DNA of 64,000 nt from DATLLN01 sp963720885 (GCA_963720885.1 CAVRGW010000002.1:434001-498000); one strand, 5' to 3'. Counted from the stretch's first letter, positions 51,425 through 59,930 are shown. The notes: generated by a model from the letters alone, not told the origin. Made by a program: numbers and translations.

Positions 51425-51858
51425 CCCCGCGAGCTGTCGCGACAAGCCCCTTTCGCTTGTACGGCCCATGGTTGAACTGTGCGAGGTGGTTGGTGAGTTC
51501 AGACTCGCTGCAACGAGGCGGCGCCTTGAACGCTTGGGGCAATCCCAAGGCGTCAACTGACAAGGGCTGAGGTCAATCCATTCCGCGGCGGTCTCGCGTC
51601 CAATCGGTTGGACGCGGCCGTCCCGACTGCGGCACCGATCGCGGGTTCGGTCGTCGCCTGCCCACGGTCCCGCGAATGGCCTCGCCTTAGAAGGGCGTCG
51701 GCAGGGCCCCAACCAAGGCGCCATGACTCGCGCCTCTGATGAGCTGCCCTCCGACCACCGGGGCCTGATGCATGAATACCGACAAGAGCCCGTCGAGTCG
51801 CGCAGCGGATCAGGATTGAAAGCAAGCGGCTTACTCGCGCCACGGCCGCTGCTGCGCT

Positions 51859-52014
51859 TTCCGCGCAACCACGCCGTTCTCGAGATCGACCCGAGCCTGC
51901 TTGGGCCATCCGAGGCCGTTCTCGTGATGCCCCGGTGATGCCCAGCGCATCTCCCTGAAATGGGAAAGCCCTGCAAATGCAGGGCTTTCCTTTAGCCGAT
52001 TCATAAGCGGGATT
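51859..52014. repeat. Direct repeat copy B, overlapping the 3' end of rnpB
   Basis: Same orientation as 40893-41046, about 10.97 kb away. It shares TTCCGCGCAACCA, ATCCGAGGCCG, GTGATGCCCCGGTGATGCCC, the GGAAAGCCCTGC hairpin and the 20-nt rnpB 3' end. The last 90 bp are nearly identical to copy A; the first 60 bp are more diverged. Confidence 0.7.
51963..51990. terminator. rnpB terminator
   Basis: GGAAAGCCCTGC-AAAT-GCAGGGCTTTCC, 12-bp perfect stem, 5 bp past the RNase P RNA 3' end on the minus strand. Confidence 0.8.
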
Positions 52015-52335
52015 CTGTCCTGGACAGCCATCCATCTGGGCCGGCCGTTGCCGGCCGGCTCGTGCCGCCTACCTGGAGCTCGGCGGGCCGCGTCATCGCT
52101 CCGATTGGCGTTGCACCGGGTGGGGCTTGCCTAGCCGCCCCCGTCTCCGGGAGCGCTGGTGGTCTCTTACACCACCGTTTCACCCTTACCGGGGGCGTTC
52201 ACGTGGTACGTCCCAGGCGGTCTGCTCTCTGTTGCGCTTTCCATCGGGTTTCCCCGTCCGGGCGTTACCCGGCACCCTTGCCCTGTGGTGTCCCGACTTT
52301 CCTCGACGCTTGCGCGCCGCGGCTGTCTGATCGGC
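51995..52335 (-). ncRNA. rnpB: RNase P RNA, bacterial type A
   Basis: The catalytic RNA that matures tRNA 5' ends, 341 nt. On the minus strand: GCCGAT at the 5' end pairs with ATCGGC at the 3' end (P1). GAGGAAAGTCGGGACACC, CCACAGGGCAAGGGTGCC, GGGTAACGCCCGG, GGAAACCCGATGG, GCAACAGAGAGCAGACCGCC, GGTAAGGGTGAAACGGTG, GTAAGAGACCACC, then GGACAGAATCCCGCTTAT near the 3' end are the conserved regions. The CGGGA/TCCCG pair covaries against the CCGGG/CCCGG of E. coli, which supports a working fold. It lies 20 bp downstream of the lexA operon. Confidence 0.95.
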
Positions 52336-52355
52336 ACCCGAATTGTACCGGGATC

Positions 52356-52718
52356 TCAGGGAGTTGGATTCTTCGGCTTGACGAACACGACACCGCCGGG
52401 CGCCGAGTACTCGCGGCCAGCGACCACGAACCGCACCGACAGGTTCAGCGGTCCGCCTTCGGTACGGGGCTGGAAGCTGGTCTGCCAGAGCGTGCCGTTA
52501 CGCGACGCCGGGTAGTGGTCGGTGGCCGCGATCACCGCCACCTTGCGGGCCTTGCGAGGCAGCCCGGCGATACCCACCGTGACGGTGTCGCCCGCGGTCG
52601 GCTCGGACGGATGGGTGACCACCACGGGAGCCCGCCCCTCCCACGTGTGCACGCCGGTGCTCGCCGGATGGAGCAGCCCGAGCGAGCTCAGCAACAGCCA
52701 CAGCAGCGGCGCGATCAC
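52356..52718 (-). CDS. Small secreted or membrane-anchored protein, hypothetical
   Basis: A 120-residue protein from GTG 52718 with an N-terminal hydrophobic segment (APLLWLLLSSLGLLHPAS) and a beta-sandwich-like domain (VVVTHPSEPTAGDTVTVGIA, VAVIAATDHYPASRN, LNLSVRFVVAGREYSAPGGV). GTG overlaps the TGA of the lipoprotein upstream. Ig-like or CopC-like folds have this look but I cannot name a family. Confidence 0.65.
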   Translation of the reverse strand: MIAPLLWLLLSSLGLLHPASTGVHTWEGRAPVVVTHPSEPTAGDTVTVGIAGLPRKARKVAVIAATDHYPASRNGTLWQTSFQPRTEGGPLNLSVRFVVAGREYSAPGGVVFVKPKNPTP

Positions 52719-53794
52719 AGGGCCAGATCCTGCCAGATCGCCCGGCGCTTCCCCGCCGATGCCACGGACACGTCGGGCGCCACCATGACCTCGCTCGACC
52801 CGGGCGGCGGGTAGACGCGCGGGTCGCGGAGCAGCGACCGCTCGACCAGTGGGCGAGCCGCGGTGACCGGCGTCGGCCGCCGCGTGGCCTCGGACTGCCC
52901 GGCGGCGACCGCCGGGTTGAGCGCATTGGCCAGCCACGCGTTCGCACTGACCGGGTGCGGCGCGTAGATCGGGATCGCCCAGCTGCGGACGAGTACGGCA
53001 GAGCCCTCGCTGGGCAGGTAGAACCGGCTCCTGCGGCCGGTCTCGACCGCCTCCAGCGATCGCACCATCGCGGCTACCGCCCTGCCCGGCCCGATCGCCG
53101 GCGGCCGCCGGCTGACGCGGATCACGCCGCGCAGCGGCGCCAGCAGGTCGACCACGTCCTCGAGGTCGCCGTCGTCAGCGGAGTTCCAGTCATGGCCCGT
53201 CGCCAGCAGGGCGGCGCCGATCACGACCTCCGGATCATCGGGGATCGTCACCTGGAGGGGATAGGTCTTGGGCAGCGCAAAGAACGCGCGCCACGACAGG
53301 TCGGACAACGAGAGCGAGTGGCGGATGGCGACGCCCGGGTACGCGAAGTCGAGCGGGACGCTGTGATCGAGGTTCGGGTCGGCGGGCGGATCGGCGAACG
53401 GCGCCTCCAGGGTCGACCGGTCGGCAACTAACGCGCCGTCCACCGGCTCCACCTTCGACTCCGACACCAGGTACCCCAGCGTGTCCGCGTCGACCAGGAT
53501 GGCGTCGAGGCGGCCCTGGGCTCCGGCGGCCAGCGACAGCAGCAGGTCGTCGTCGGTGCCGAACGTCTCGACCGTGACGCGGACGCCGGTGCGCCGCTGG
53601 AACGACTCGATGGTGATCGGCGCGGCGCCGTCGGCCGGCATGCCGAGCCGCAGCGTCGAGTCGAGCGCCGACGGCCCCGAGACGAGGCCCGGCCCGAACG
53701 TCTCGACCTGGTCGGACTGCCCATGAAGACCGCAGCCCGCCGCAGCGACCAGCGCAGCGGCGCCGGCGATGAAGTCGCGTCGCGTCGAGCGCAC
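52715..53794 (-). CDS. Lipoprotein, extracellular solute-binding protein (PotD-like)
   Basis: A 359-residue protein with a Tat-like RRDFI motif and lipobox AAGC near residue 20. A periplasmic-binding type II fold is suggested by STLRLGMPADGAAPITIESF, VTVETFGTDDDLLLSLAAGA, DAILVDADTLGYLVSE and NAWLANALNPAVA. It resembles spermidine/putrescine-binding proteins. No ABC permease is adjacent, so transport is uncertain; it may be a sensor or orphan binding protein. It is third in the lexA operon. Confidence 0.75.
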   Translation of the reverse strand: MRSTRRDFIAGAAALVAAAGCGLHGQSDQVETFGPGLVSGPSALDSTLRLGMPADGAAPITIESFQRRTGVRVTVETFGTDDDLLLSLAAGAQGRLDAILVDADTLGYLVSESKVEPVDGALVADRSTLEAPFADPPADPNLDHSVPLDFAYPGVAIRHSLSLSDLSWRAFFALPKTYPLQVTIPDDPEVVIGAALLATGHDWNSADDGDLEDVVDLLAPLRGVIRVSRRPPAIGPGRAVAAMVRSLEAVETGRRSRFYLPSEGSAVLVRSWAIPIYAPHPVSANAWLANALNPAVAAGQSEATRRPTPVTAARPLVERSLLRDPRVYPPPGSSEVMVAPDVSVASAGKRRAIWQDLAL

Positions 53795-53833
53795 CGGCGC
53801 ATTCTCGCAGGAGCGGCCGGCCCGCCCGGCGGA

Positions 53834-54076
53834 TCAGGTCACGAGCCGGAGCTGTCCCACGTTCGCCGGCGGCTGGTCGACCAGGACGCTGGCGCAGTCG
53901 CCGCACACCAGATCGTGCGGCTCGAGCTCGACGCCGGGAGAGGCGATCGCGAGCCGCCGCATCGTCCCGCCACACACCGGGCAGTCGGCCGTCCGCGCCC
54001 GCCGGCGCGACTGCCGTAGGGCGCCGACGATCACGTCGTCGAGCGTCTGCTCGGTGAGTGCCAGCGCGTTGCTCAT
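53834..54076 (-). CDS. Small zinc-ribbon protein in the lexA operon
   Basis: An 80-residue protein: an N-terminal helix (ALALTEQTLDDVIVGALRQS), then DCPVCGGTM and LVCGDCASVL, two CXXC knuckles that would bind one zinc. Its ATG overlaps the lexA stop. The coupling to lexA suggests damage-inducible expression; function unknown. Confidence 0.75.
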   Translation of the reverse strand: MSNALALTEQTLDDVIVGALRQSRRRARTADCPVCGGTMRRLAIASPGVELEPHDLVCGDCASVLVDQPPANVGQLRLVT

Positions 54077-54705
54077 AGCCTTCGCAGGACTCCCCGCACG
54101 ACGCCCAGTACCGCGACCTGGTCGGGGTACATCGGCTCCATCGTCTCGTTCTCGGGCTGCAGCCGGACGCGGCCGTCCTCGCGGAAGAACCGCTTGACAG
54201 TTGCCTCGTCATCGCCGACCAGCGCCACCACGATCTCGCCGTTTCGGGCATCGGCCTGCTTCTGGACGACCACCAGGTCGCCCGGCAGGATGCCGGCGTC
54301 GATCATGCTCTCGCCCTTGACGGTGAGCAGGAAGTCGGCATTCGCGCAGATCTGGTCCGGGATCGCTACGTGGTCCTCGACCGTCTCCTCGGCCAGGGTG
54401 GGTCCGCCTGCGGCGACCTCGCCGACCAGCGGCAGCACTGTCGACCGGCGATCCTCGGAGGGCACCTCGACCGCCACCCGCTCACGCGAGCGGCCGCCCT
54501 CGATCACCTCGAGCGCGCGCGGCTTCGTCGGGTCGCGGCGGATCAGCCCCGCGGCCTCCAGGCGGGCAAGATGCGCGTGCACCGTGGACGGCGATGTCAG
54601 GCCGACAGCCTGGCCGATCTCGCGCACGGTCGGGGGATACCCGTTCGCGTCGACGTGCTGGTTGACGAACTCGAGGATCTCCTGTTGCCGCTCTGAAAGC
54701 TCCAC
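54073..54705 (-). CDS. lexA: LexA repressor
   Basis: A 210-residue SOS repressor: winged helix at 1-65 (LSERQQEILEFVNQHVDANG, QAVGLTSPSTVHAHLARLEA), self-cleavage site Ala99-Gly100 in VGEVAAGGP, catalytic Ser133 in GESMIDAGILPGD and Lys171 in DDEATVKRFF. GTG 54705 is chosen: GGGAGAG precedes it, similarity begins there, and the upstream in-frame sequence crosses the LexA box. Confidence 0.95.
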   Translation of the reverse strand: MELSERQQEILEFVNQHVDANGYPPTVREIGQAVGLTSPSTVHAHLARLEAAGLIRRDPTKPRALEVIEGGRSRERVAVEVPSEDRRSTVLPLVGEVAAGGPTLAEETVEDHVAIPDQICANADFLLTVKGESMIDAGILPGDLVVVQKQADARNGEIVVALVGDDEATVKRFFREDGRVRLQPENETMEPMYPDQVAVLGVVRGVLRRL

Positions 54706-54724
54706 CGTTTCTCTCCCTGGTTGC

Positions 54725-54738
54725 CGAACATGTGTTCG
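54725..54738. promoter_or_regulatory. LexA box (SOS operator)
   Basis: CGAACATGTGTTCG, a perfect palindrome matching the actinobacterial consensus CGAAC-N4-GTTCG, 20 bp upstream of the lexA start. It gives autoregulation of lexA and the three genes after it. Confidence 0.93.
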
Positions 54739-54881
54739 GGAGGGTAGTGTGGCAGACGGGTCGGACGGAGTCAAATCCGGCGCGGGCACGTGCTGTGGTC
54801 GTTGGCCGTTCGGACAAGCGTGTGCCGAGCTTTACCGTGGTTGGCGCTAGGCTCGCTGGACACATCGAGGAAGGTGGACCC

Positions 54882-55403
54882 ATGAGCAGCAGCACCGTTG
54901 AGTTGTTCGTCGCAGCGTACGGAACCGAACATGAGGCCGGCGCCGCGCTGAAGGATTTCCAGGCGGCGCAACGGGCCGGATCGATCGATCTGATCGACGC
55001 GGCCGTGATCGTGCACACAGCCGAGGACAAGGTCAAGTTCGAGGAGACGGCCGATCCCAGCGGCAAGAAGTGGGCCAAGCGCGGCGCCATCGCGGGCGGC
55101 GTGGTCGGGTTGATCTTCCCGCCAAGCATCATCGCCGGCGCGGTGGTCGGCGGCGGCGCCGGCGGTCTCTGGGGCAAGATCCGCGACAAGGGGTTCAAGG
55201 ATGAGGACCTCAGGCAGATCGGCGAGAGCCTTCCCCCCGGCTCATCAGCGATCATCGCCATTGCCGAGGACCGCATGATCGCGCAGCTCGAGAGCGGACT
55301 CGCCGGCTATCAGCGGATCGCGAAGCACGCCCTCTCTGCGGACGCCGCAGCAGCCGTCGTGGCCGAGGTCGAGGACTCACCGGAGCCCGTGGCCGGCTCG
55401 TAA
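54882..55403 (+). CDS. DUF1269 family protein
   Basis: A 173-residue protein: VELFVAAYGTEHEAGAALKD, a hydrophobic glycine-zipper (GAIAGGVVGLIFPPSIIAGA, VVGGGAGGLWGK), then SSAIIAIAEDRMIAQLE. Third DUF1269-type protein of the window. It is divergent from lexA by 176 bp; the SOS box lies 144 bp upstream of its ATG, so SOS control is possible but distant. Confidence 0.85.
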   Translation: MSSSTVELFVAAYGTEHEAGAALKDFQAAQRAGSIDLIDAAVIVHTAEDKVKFEETADPSGKKWAKRGAIAGGVVGLIFPPSIIAGAVVGGGAGGLWGKIRDKGFKDEDLRQIGESLPPGSSAIIAIAEDRMIAQLESGLAGYQRIAKHALSADAAAAVVAEVEDSPEPVAGS

Positions 55404-55516
55404 ACCGTGGAACGCTGGGGTGGGCCGCATGGGCGGCCACCCCAACCATGACGGAATGGAGGAACCCGGACAAGAACGGTGTGCAAGCCGTCCGGGCCCG
55501 CCCCGCCATTCCGCGG

Positions 55517-56143
55517 TCAGTGTCCTCCGGCGAACCGTGCGTTGCCCCACGCCACGGGAACGGCCTCACCACCGGTTGCCGAATTGCCGGCGCCGAAGCA
55601 TTCGAGTTGGAGGGCATGTACCCCTCGTACATTGACATCGACGATCTTCGGCTTCGGCACGCTGACGTTAACGGTCCGGAGCGTGTGCCCGTCGCTAACA
55701 AGGAGTACGGCCGCTTTGAACTGGGGAGATGAGTTAGCCGGCAGTCCGATAGTGGCCTGGAACCGACGAGCGTTATGCGTGATCTTATATACAGGAAAGG
55801 CCGTTGGGTCACCGACGTTGCAGTAGAACGAGATGCTCTTGGGATAGATCGATCCGGCGATCTTGACCGCACCCGGTGTCACCGACCCGGCAAGATCCCC
55901 GGACGGGGTCAGGTCTGAGAGATACGAGGACGTGCTGGTAGTCACCGGAGTTACCACTGGGGCAGACTCGCCGGCTTGAGAGCTTGCACCGGCCGAAACG
56001 GGAAGCACAGACGAAGAGACTGCTGTTGGCGGCGTGCCGGAGTTGACCTGGATCAACACTATGACCAGCGCCACTCCAGCGACGACGCCTCCGATAACCG
56101 TCCAGAAGAGTGTCCGCCGTCGCCGCACAGGCCCCGGCATCAT
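55517..56143 (-). CDS. Membrane-anchored protein with NPCBM/NEW2-like domain
   Basis: A 208-residue protein: basic start, one membrane helix (LFWTVIGGVVAGVALVIVLI), a Ser/Thr-rich linker, then a beta-sandwich with IAGSIYPKSISFYCNVGD, RRFQATIGLPANSSPQFKAA, VLLVSDGHTLRTVNVSVPKP and VRGVHALQLECFGAG. The arrangement matches NPCBM-type carbohydrate-binding modules. The two Cys could form a disulfide outside the cell. ATG overlaps the stop of the upstream DHFR-like gene. Confidence 0.7.
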   Translation of the reverse strand: MMPGPVRRRRTLFWTVIGGVVAGVALVIVLIQVNSGTPPTAVSSSVLPVSAGASSQAGESAPVVTPVTTSTSSYLSDLTPSGDLAGSVTPGAVKIAGSIYPKSISFYCNVGDPTAFPVYKITHNARRFQATIGLPANSSPQFKAAVLLVSDGHTLRTVNVSVPKPKIVDVNVRGVHALQLECFGAGNSATGGEAVPVAWGNARFAGGH

Positions 56144-56745
56144 CCCGCCCGGCGATAGCAGATGTGCGTCGCCAGTGGGGAATGGAGGACCTCGTCGGGC
56201 TCGAAATCGAACTCGGCGACGCCATTGAATATCCCCTCGCCCGACCCGAGGAGAACGGGGACGATGTCGAGCCAGAGCTCGTCGATGACGCCCGCCTGCA
56301 GCGCTTGCCGGACGGTCGAGGCGCCGCCCGCGATGTCGATGCCGTCTGCGCCGGCAGCCTCGCGGGCTTGGGCGTAGGCAGCGTCGAAGCCATTGGTGAC
56401 GAAGTGAAACGTCGTCCCGCCCTCCATCTCGATCGGCGCGTGAGCGTGATGGGTGAGCACGAACACGGGCGCGTGGTAGGGGGGCTCGGGCCCCCACCAC
56501 CCCGACCACTCCTCGTCCCACTCGCCGCGGATCGGGCCAAACATGTTGCGGCCCATGATGTAGGCGCCGCGGGGGCGCAGCAAACGGCGCTCGGCGGTGA
56601 CGTCCGCCTCGTTCGCGCGCTCGTCGCCAAGGTGCCAGCCGTGAACCTCGATGCCCCGCTTTCCGAGCGGGTCGTCGCGGCTTTGATCCGGCCCGGCGAC
56701 GAAGCCGTCGAGGGAGATCGACATGTGGCAGGTGGTGTCGGCCAT
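56140..56745 (-). CDS. Dihydrofolate reductase-fold protein (RibD_C family)
   Basis: A 201-residue protein: MSISLDGFVAGPDQS, AYIMGRNMFGPIRGEWD, DGIDIAGGASTVRQALQAGV and DELWLDIVPVLLGSGEGIF. This is the YwjB/RibD C-terminal reductase fold. True folate reductase activity is unlikely; such proteins are NADPH-dependent reductases of unknown substrate. Two others lie at 61674 and 63382. Confidence 0.88.
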   Translation of the reverse strand: MADTTCHMSISLDGFVAGPDQSRDDPLGKRGIEVHGWHLGDERANEADVTAERRLLRPRGAYIMGRNMFGPIRGEWDEEWSGWWGPEPPYHAPVFVLTHHAHAPIEMEGGTTFHFVTNGFDAAYAQAREAAGADGIDIAGGASTVRQALQAGVIDELWLDIVPVLLGSGEGIFNGVAEFDFEPDEVLHSPLATHICYRRAG

Positions 56746-56890
56746 TGCTGTCCTCCGATGAACGTGTCGTCGTGCAGGCCCATACGCTCACAGTCCTCGC
56801 GGGAGAGTCCCGCGCCAGACACGGCGCCCATGCGTGGGGATCGTAACGGAGGCCGGCGCCTCCCCTCCGACGACGTCCACCCCTGGCGCC

Positions 56891-57508
56891 CTACACGGTG
56901 CTGGCCCGCCACGGCTCGTGCTCGTGTGTGAGCCAGACCAGCTCGGGGTCGAACGCGCGCACCCGTAGCTGGCCCTCGGTGTGCGGCTCGTCGAGCTCGC
57001 CGAACCACACCGCCACGTCGCCGCCGACGACGACCGGACGTTCGCCCGTCTCGATGACCACAACCTGCATGCCGCGGGTGTGGCCAGGCGCCGGGATGAG
57101 CCGGAGCCCGGGCAGCAACTCGAGCTCGCCGTCGACCGGCACATACCGTACGCCGGGCGCCTCGACCCACTCGCGGATCGTGTAGTCGTCCTCGCTACGC
57201 GCGTCGTCGAGCTCCACGCGCTGGACGTAGATCGGCCGGCCGGGGAAGAGGTGGTTGCCGCCGCAGTGGTCGAAGTGCAGGTGCGTGTTGACGACGATGT
57301 CGATGCCGGCGAGGTCGACGTCCTGCTCGCTCAGCGGACGGAGGCGGGGATCGAGGTCGGCCACCGCCGGGTGCAGCTCTGTCATGCCGGTGTCGACCAG
57401 CACGCGCGCGTCGGGATGGTCGATGACGTGGACATAGACCGGCATCCGCTCGCCCTCGGCAAGCAGGTCGGCCACCAGGATCGGCGCGATGGTGGGCGGT
57501 GACGGCAC
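56891..57508 (-). CDS. MBL-fold hydrolase, N-acyl homoserine lactonase-like
   Basis: A 205-residue metallo-beta-lactamase fold protein: VDTGMTELHP, the metal site VNTHLHFDHCGGNH, IPAPGHTRGMQVVVIE and VGGDVAVWFGE, VWLTHEHEPWR. The HXHXDH motif with PGHTRG fits AHL-lactonase-like enzymes, but the real substrate is not known. GTG 57508 is chosen; longer frames upstream cross the ArsR operator. Confidence 0.82.
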   Translation of the reverse strand: MPSPPTIAPILVADLLAEGERMPVYVHVIDHPDARVLVDTGMTELHPAVADLDPRLRPLSEQDVDLAGIDIVVNTHLHFDHCGGNHLFPGRPIYVQRVELDDARSEDDYTIREWVEAPGVRYVPVDGELELLPGLRLIPAPGHTRGMQVVVIETGERPVVVGGDVAVWFGELDEPHTEGQLRVRAFDPELVWLTHEHEPWRASTV

Positions 57509-57577
57509 CCGCTCATCTTCCCACCGCCCGCGAAGTGCGGCGCACGAATGCGCTCCCACGCTTGACATCGCGCCTTT

Positions 57578-57595
57578 GGTAAGCGTATCCTTACC
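57578..57595. promoter_or_regulatory. ArsR-type operator
   Basis: GGTAAG-CGTATC-CTTACC, 6-bp perfect arms, 4 bp before the arsR-like GTG. Autoregulation is likely. Confidence 0.6.
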
Positions 57596-57599
57596 GTTA

Positions 57600-57929
57600 G
57601 TGACCACCTACGAACAGGCGGCGCTGGAGGCATTGGGTGACCCGACCCGGCGTGAGATCTTTGAGCGGTTGAGCCGAAGTCCGCTTGCGGTCGGGGAACT
57701 CGCGGGCGGGTTGCCGATCAGTCGGCCCGCCGTGTCGCAGCATCTGAAGGTGCTCAAGGAAGCCGGACTGGTCTTTGACCGGCCGGCGGGTACCCGTCGG
57801 GTGTATCAGGTCGACCCCCGGGCGGTCGAGGCGTTGCGCGAGTACTTCGATGCGTTCTGGGGACAGGCTTTGCAGAACTTTCAGCGGGCTGTCGAGGCCC
57901 CGACCGACCAATCCATGGAGAGCCGATGA
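57600..57929 (+). CDS. ArsR family regulator (SRPBCC-associated type)
   Basis: A 109-residue winged-helix protein: LEALGDPTRREIFERLSRSP, LPISRPAVSQHLKVLKEAGL and VFDRPAGTRRVYQVDPRAVE. No metal-binding Cys are present, so it belongs to the metal-independent group regularly found upstream of AHSA1/SRPBCC genes. Its stop overlaps the next start. Confidence 0.9.
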   Translation: MTTYEQAALEALGDPTRREIFERLSRSPLAVGELAGGLPISRPAVSQHLKVLKEAGLVFDRPAGTRRVYQVDPRAVEALREYFDAFWGQALQNFQRAVEAPTDQSMESR

Positions 57930-58390
57930 TTCCCGCACGCGGCGCCGTCGTTCGTCATTCGATCATGGTCGAGGCGTCACAGGACAAAGCGTTCGCCGCC
58001 TTCACGAGTGGACACGACACATGGTGGCCGCGTGAGTTCCATATCGGCGGCGCAGAACTCCAAGAGGCCGTGCTCGAGCAGCGCGCCGGGGGCCGCTGGT
58101 ATGAGCGCGACGTCGACGGCAGTGAGTGTGAATGGGGCAAGGTACTGGTGTGGGAGCCGCCGGCGCGTCTCGTCCTGGCGTGGCAGATCACCGGCGAATG
58201 GGCTTATGACGGGGACCTGCTGACCGAGGTCGAGGTGCGATTCGTGGCCGAGGGGCCAAGCCGCACTCGCGTCGAGCTCGAGCACCGTGGCCTTGACGCC
58301 TACGGTGATGCCACGGAGCAGATGCACGACCAGTTCGATTCCGGATGGCCTGGTATCCTGGCGGGTTTCGCAGCCGCAGCGGCGGCCTGA
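57926..58390 (+). CDS. SRPBCC (AHSA1-like) protein
   Basis: A 154-residue helix-grip protein: VRHSIMVEASQDKAFAAFTS, RAGGRWYERDVDGSECEWGK, LVLAWQITGEWAYDG and RTRVELEHRGLDAYG. The fold binds hydrophobic ligands; the role of ArsR-linked members is not established. ATG overlaps the arsR-like stop. Confidence 0.9.
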   Translation: MIPARGAVVRHSIMVEASQDKAFAAFTSGHDTWWPREFHIGGAELQEAVLEQRAGGRWYERDVDGSECEWGKVLVWEPPARLVLAWQITGEWAYDGDLLTEVEVRFVAEGPSRTRVELEHRGLDAYGDATEQMHDQFDSGWPGILAGFAAAAAA

Positions 58391-58391
58391 C

Positions 58392-58973
58392 ATGGCCTAC
58401 GACGTCGCCCTGTACCTGCATCTCCTGTCGTTGTTCGGGCTGATCGGCGCCATCACCACGGTCGTGTTATGCAACTTCCGACTTCGTGCCGCCGGGTCGT
58501 TCAGGGAGGCAGCGCAGTGGGCCCGACTGATCGACCAGGCCAGCTGGGCGTTCCCCGTCGCGATCCTCGGCCTGGTCGCGAGCGGTGCGTACCTGACGAC
58601 CGAGCGGTGGACGTGGAGCACACCGTGGATCGTCGTCTCCATCGCCGGTTTGATCCTGGACACGGTGCAGGGCCCGCTCATCGCCGGACCGCGTGCCAAA
58701 GCCCTCAGGGATGCGCTCACCATGGACGCGGCGACCGGCATGCTCGACTCGCGTGTTCGCACACTGGCACACGACCGGGTGCTGTGGGTCGTCCTTCTCG
58801 CAAACCCGGGGATCGCACTCGCGATCACCTGGAACATGACCGTGAAGCCCGGCACAGCTGAAGCCATAGCCGCGATTCTTGTCGGCTACGGCCTCGGCGC
58901 CGCGACCGCGCTCCTGGTCACCAAGCAGCCACGTGCTGACGGTGCACAGACCAGGACGTCGATCTCCGGCTAG
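58392..58973 (+). CDS. DUF2269-like integral membrane protein
   Basis: A 193-residue protein with four helices: VALYLHLLSLFGLIGAITTV, ASWAFPVAILGLVASGAYLT, WIVVSIAGLILDTVQGPLIA and VVLLANPGIALAITW, plus a C-terminal helix. A His in the first helix (LHLL) is as in DUF2269. It begins 1 bp after the SRPBCC stop, so it is third in the operon. Confidence 0.8.
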   Translation: MAYDVALYLHLLSLFGLIGAITTVVLCNFRLRAAGSFREAAQWARLIDQASWAFPVAILGLVASGAYLTTERWTWSTPWIVVSIAGLILDTVQGPLIAGPRAKALRDALTMDAATGMLDSRVRTLAHDRVLWVVLLANPGIALAITWNMTVKPGTAEAIAAILVGYGLGAATALLVTKQPRADGAQTRTSISG

Positions 58974-59006
58974 GCGATGGCATCGCTGGACCTGAGCGGT
59001 CCGTTG

Positions 59007-59930
59007 TCAGGCTCGGCCGGCTGTCGGCACCTTGCTCACGATCCAGTCGAACATCGGCACCTCTTGGCGGCAGCAGACGCCCCCGTGCCCCAGCCCGTCG
59101 ACCAAGAACGGCTCCGCGTTCGGGATCGCCGCCACCAGTCGACGGCCGTGCTGGATCGCGACCATGGAGTCATCCTCGCTGTGCCACACGGCGACCGGCT
59201 GGCAGACGTCGGCCGGCTCGAAGCCCCAAGGCCGAAGCATCGCCAGCCCGTCGTCCAGCCACCCGTCGCGACCAGGCCGGATCGCCTCCTGGATCGCCTC
59301 CAGCACGTATGCGGCGATCGTCCGCTGCTCCGGCGTGGCCGCCGCCGGGTCATCACCGAACGCGCTCATGAACCCGTCCACGTCAGCGCTCCGCAGGTGT
59401 TCGACCTCGGGGTCGTAGAAGCGCGCCAGCGCCTGTCGCCCCTCCGCCGTCGGCCGCAGCGCCTGCTCCCGGGTCATCTGCAACTCCTCGGGGTCCATGC
59501 CGGCGCTGTCGATCTCCTCGTCGAACCCGGAACGGCCGGCGCCTGAAACAACCGCCACTACCCGGTCGGGCAGGAACGCGCCGCAGGCCAGCGCGTACGG
59601 ACCGCCGCCGGACACGCCGATGACGGCGAACCGGTCGACGCCGAGGTCGTCCATGAGCGCGGCGGTAGCCTCGGCCACGCTGCGCAGAGAGCGGTTGGGG
59701 TCGGCGGGCGCGTTGCCGTAGCCGGGGCGGTCGACGCCGATCATGCGCAGTCCCCGCTCGCGCGCCGGCGCGTCCCACCACTCCGGCATCAGACGGGAGC
59801 ACGGCGTGCCGTTGTGGAAGACGACTGCGAACCCATCTGAGTCGCCAAGCTCGTGGATGATCGAGGAACCCGTCAGACTGCCTCCCGGTGACCGGCCGCC
59901 GACGCTACTCCGCTCGAGCCTGACCCGCAA
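59007..59930 (-). CDS. Alpha/beta hydrolase
   Basis: A 307-residue protein from a TTG at 59930 (the true start is uncertain; no good ATG/GTG). VVFHNGTPCSRLMPEWW replaces the usual HG-loop, VDRPGYGNAPADPNRSL, nucleophile Ser in VIGVSGGGPYALACG, acid in VAVWHSEDDSMV and His in DGLGHGGVCCRQE. The family is that of small esterases and epoxide-hydrolase-like proteins. Substrate unknown. Confidence 0.87.
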   Translation of the reverse strand: MRVRLERSSVGGRSPGGSLTGSSIIHELGDSDGFAVVFHNGTPCSRLMPEWWDAPARERGLRMIGVDRPGYGNAPADPNRSLRSVAEATAALMDDLGVDRFAVIGVSGGGPYALACGAFLPDRVVAVVSGAGRSGFDEEIDSAGMDPEELQMTREQALRPTAEGRQALARFYDPEVEHLRSADVDGFMSAFGDDPAAATPEQRTIAAYVLEAIQEAIRPGRDGWLDDGLAMLRPWGFEPADVCQPVAVWHSEDDSMVAIQHGRRLVAAIPNAEPFLVDGLGHGGVCCRQEVPMFDWIVSKVPTAGRA

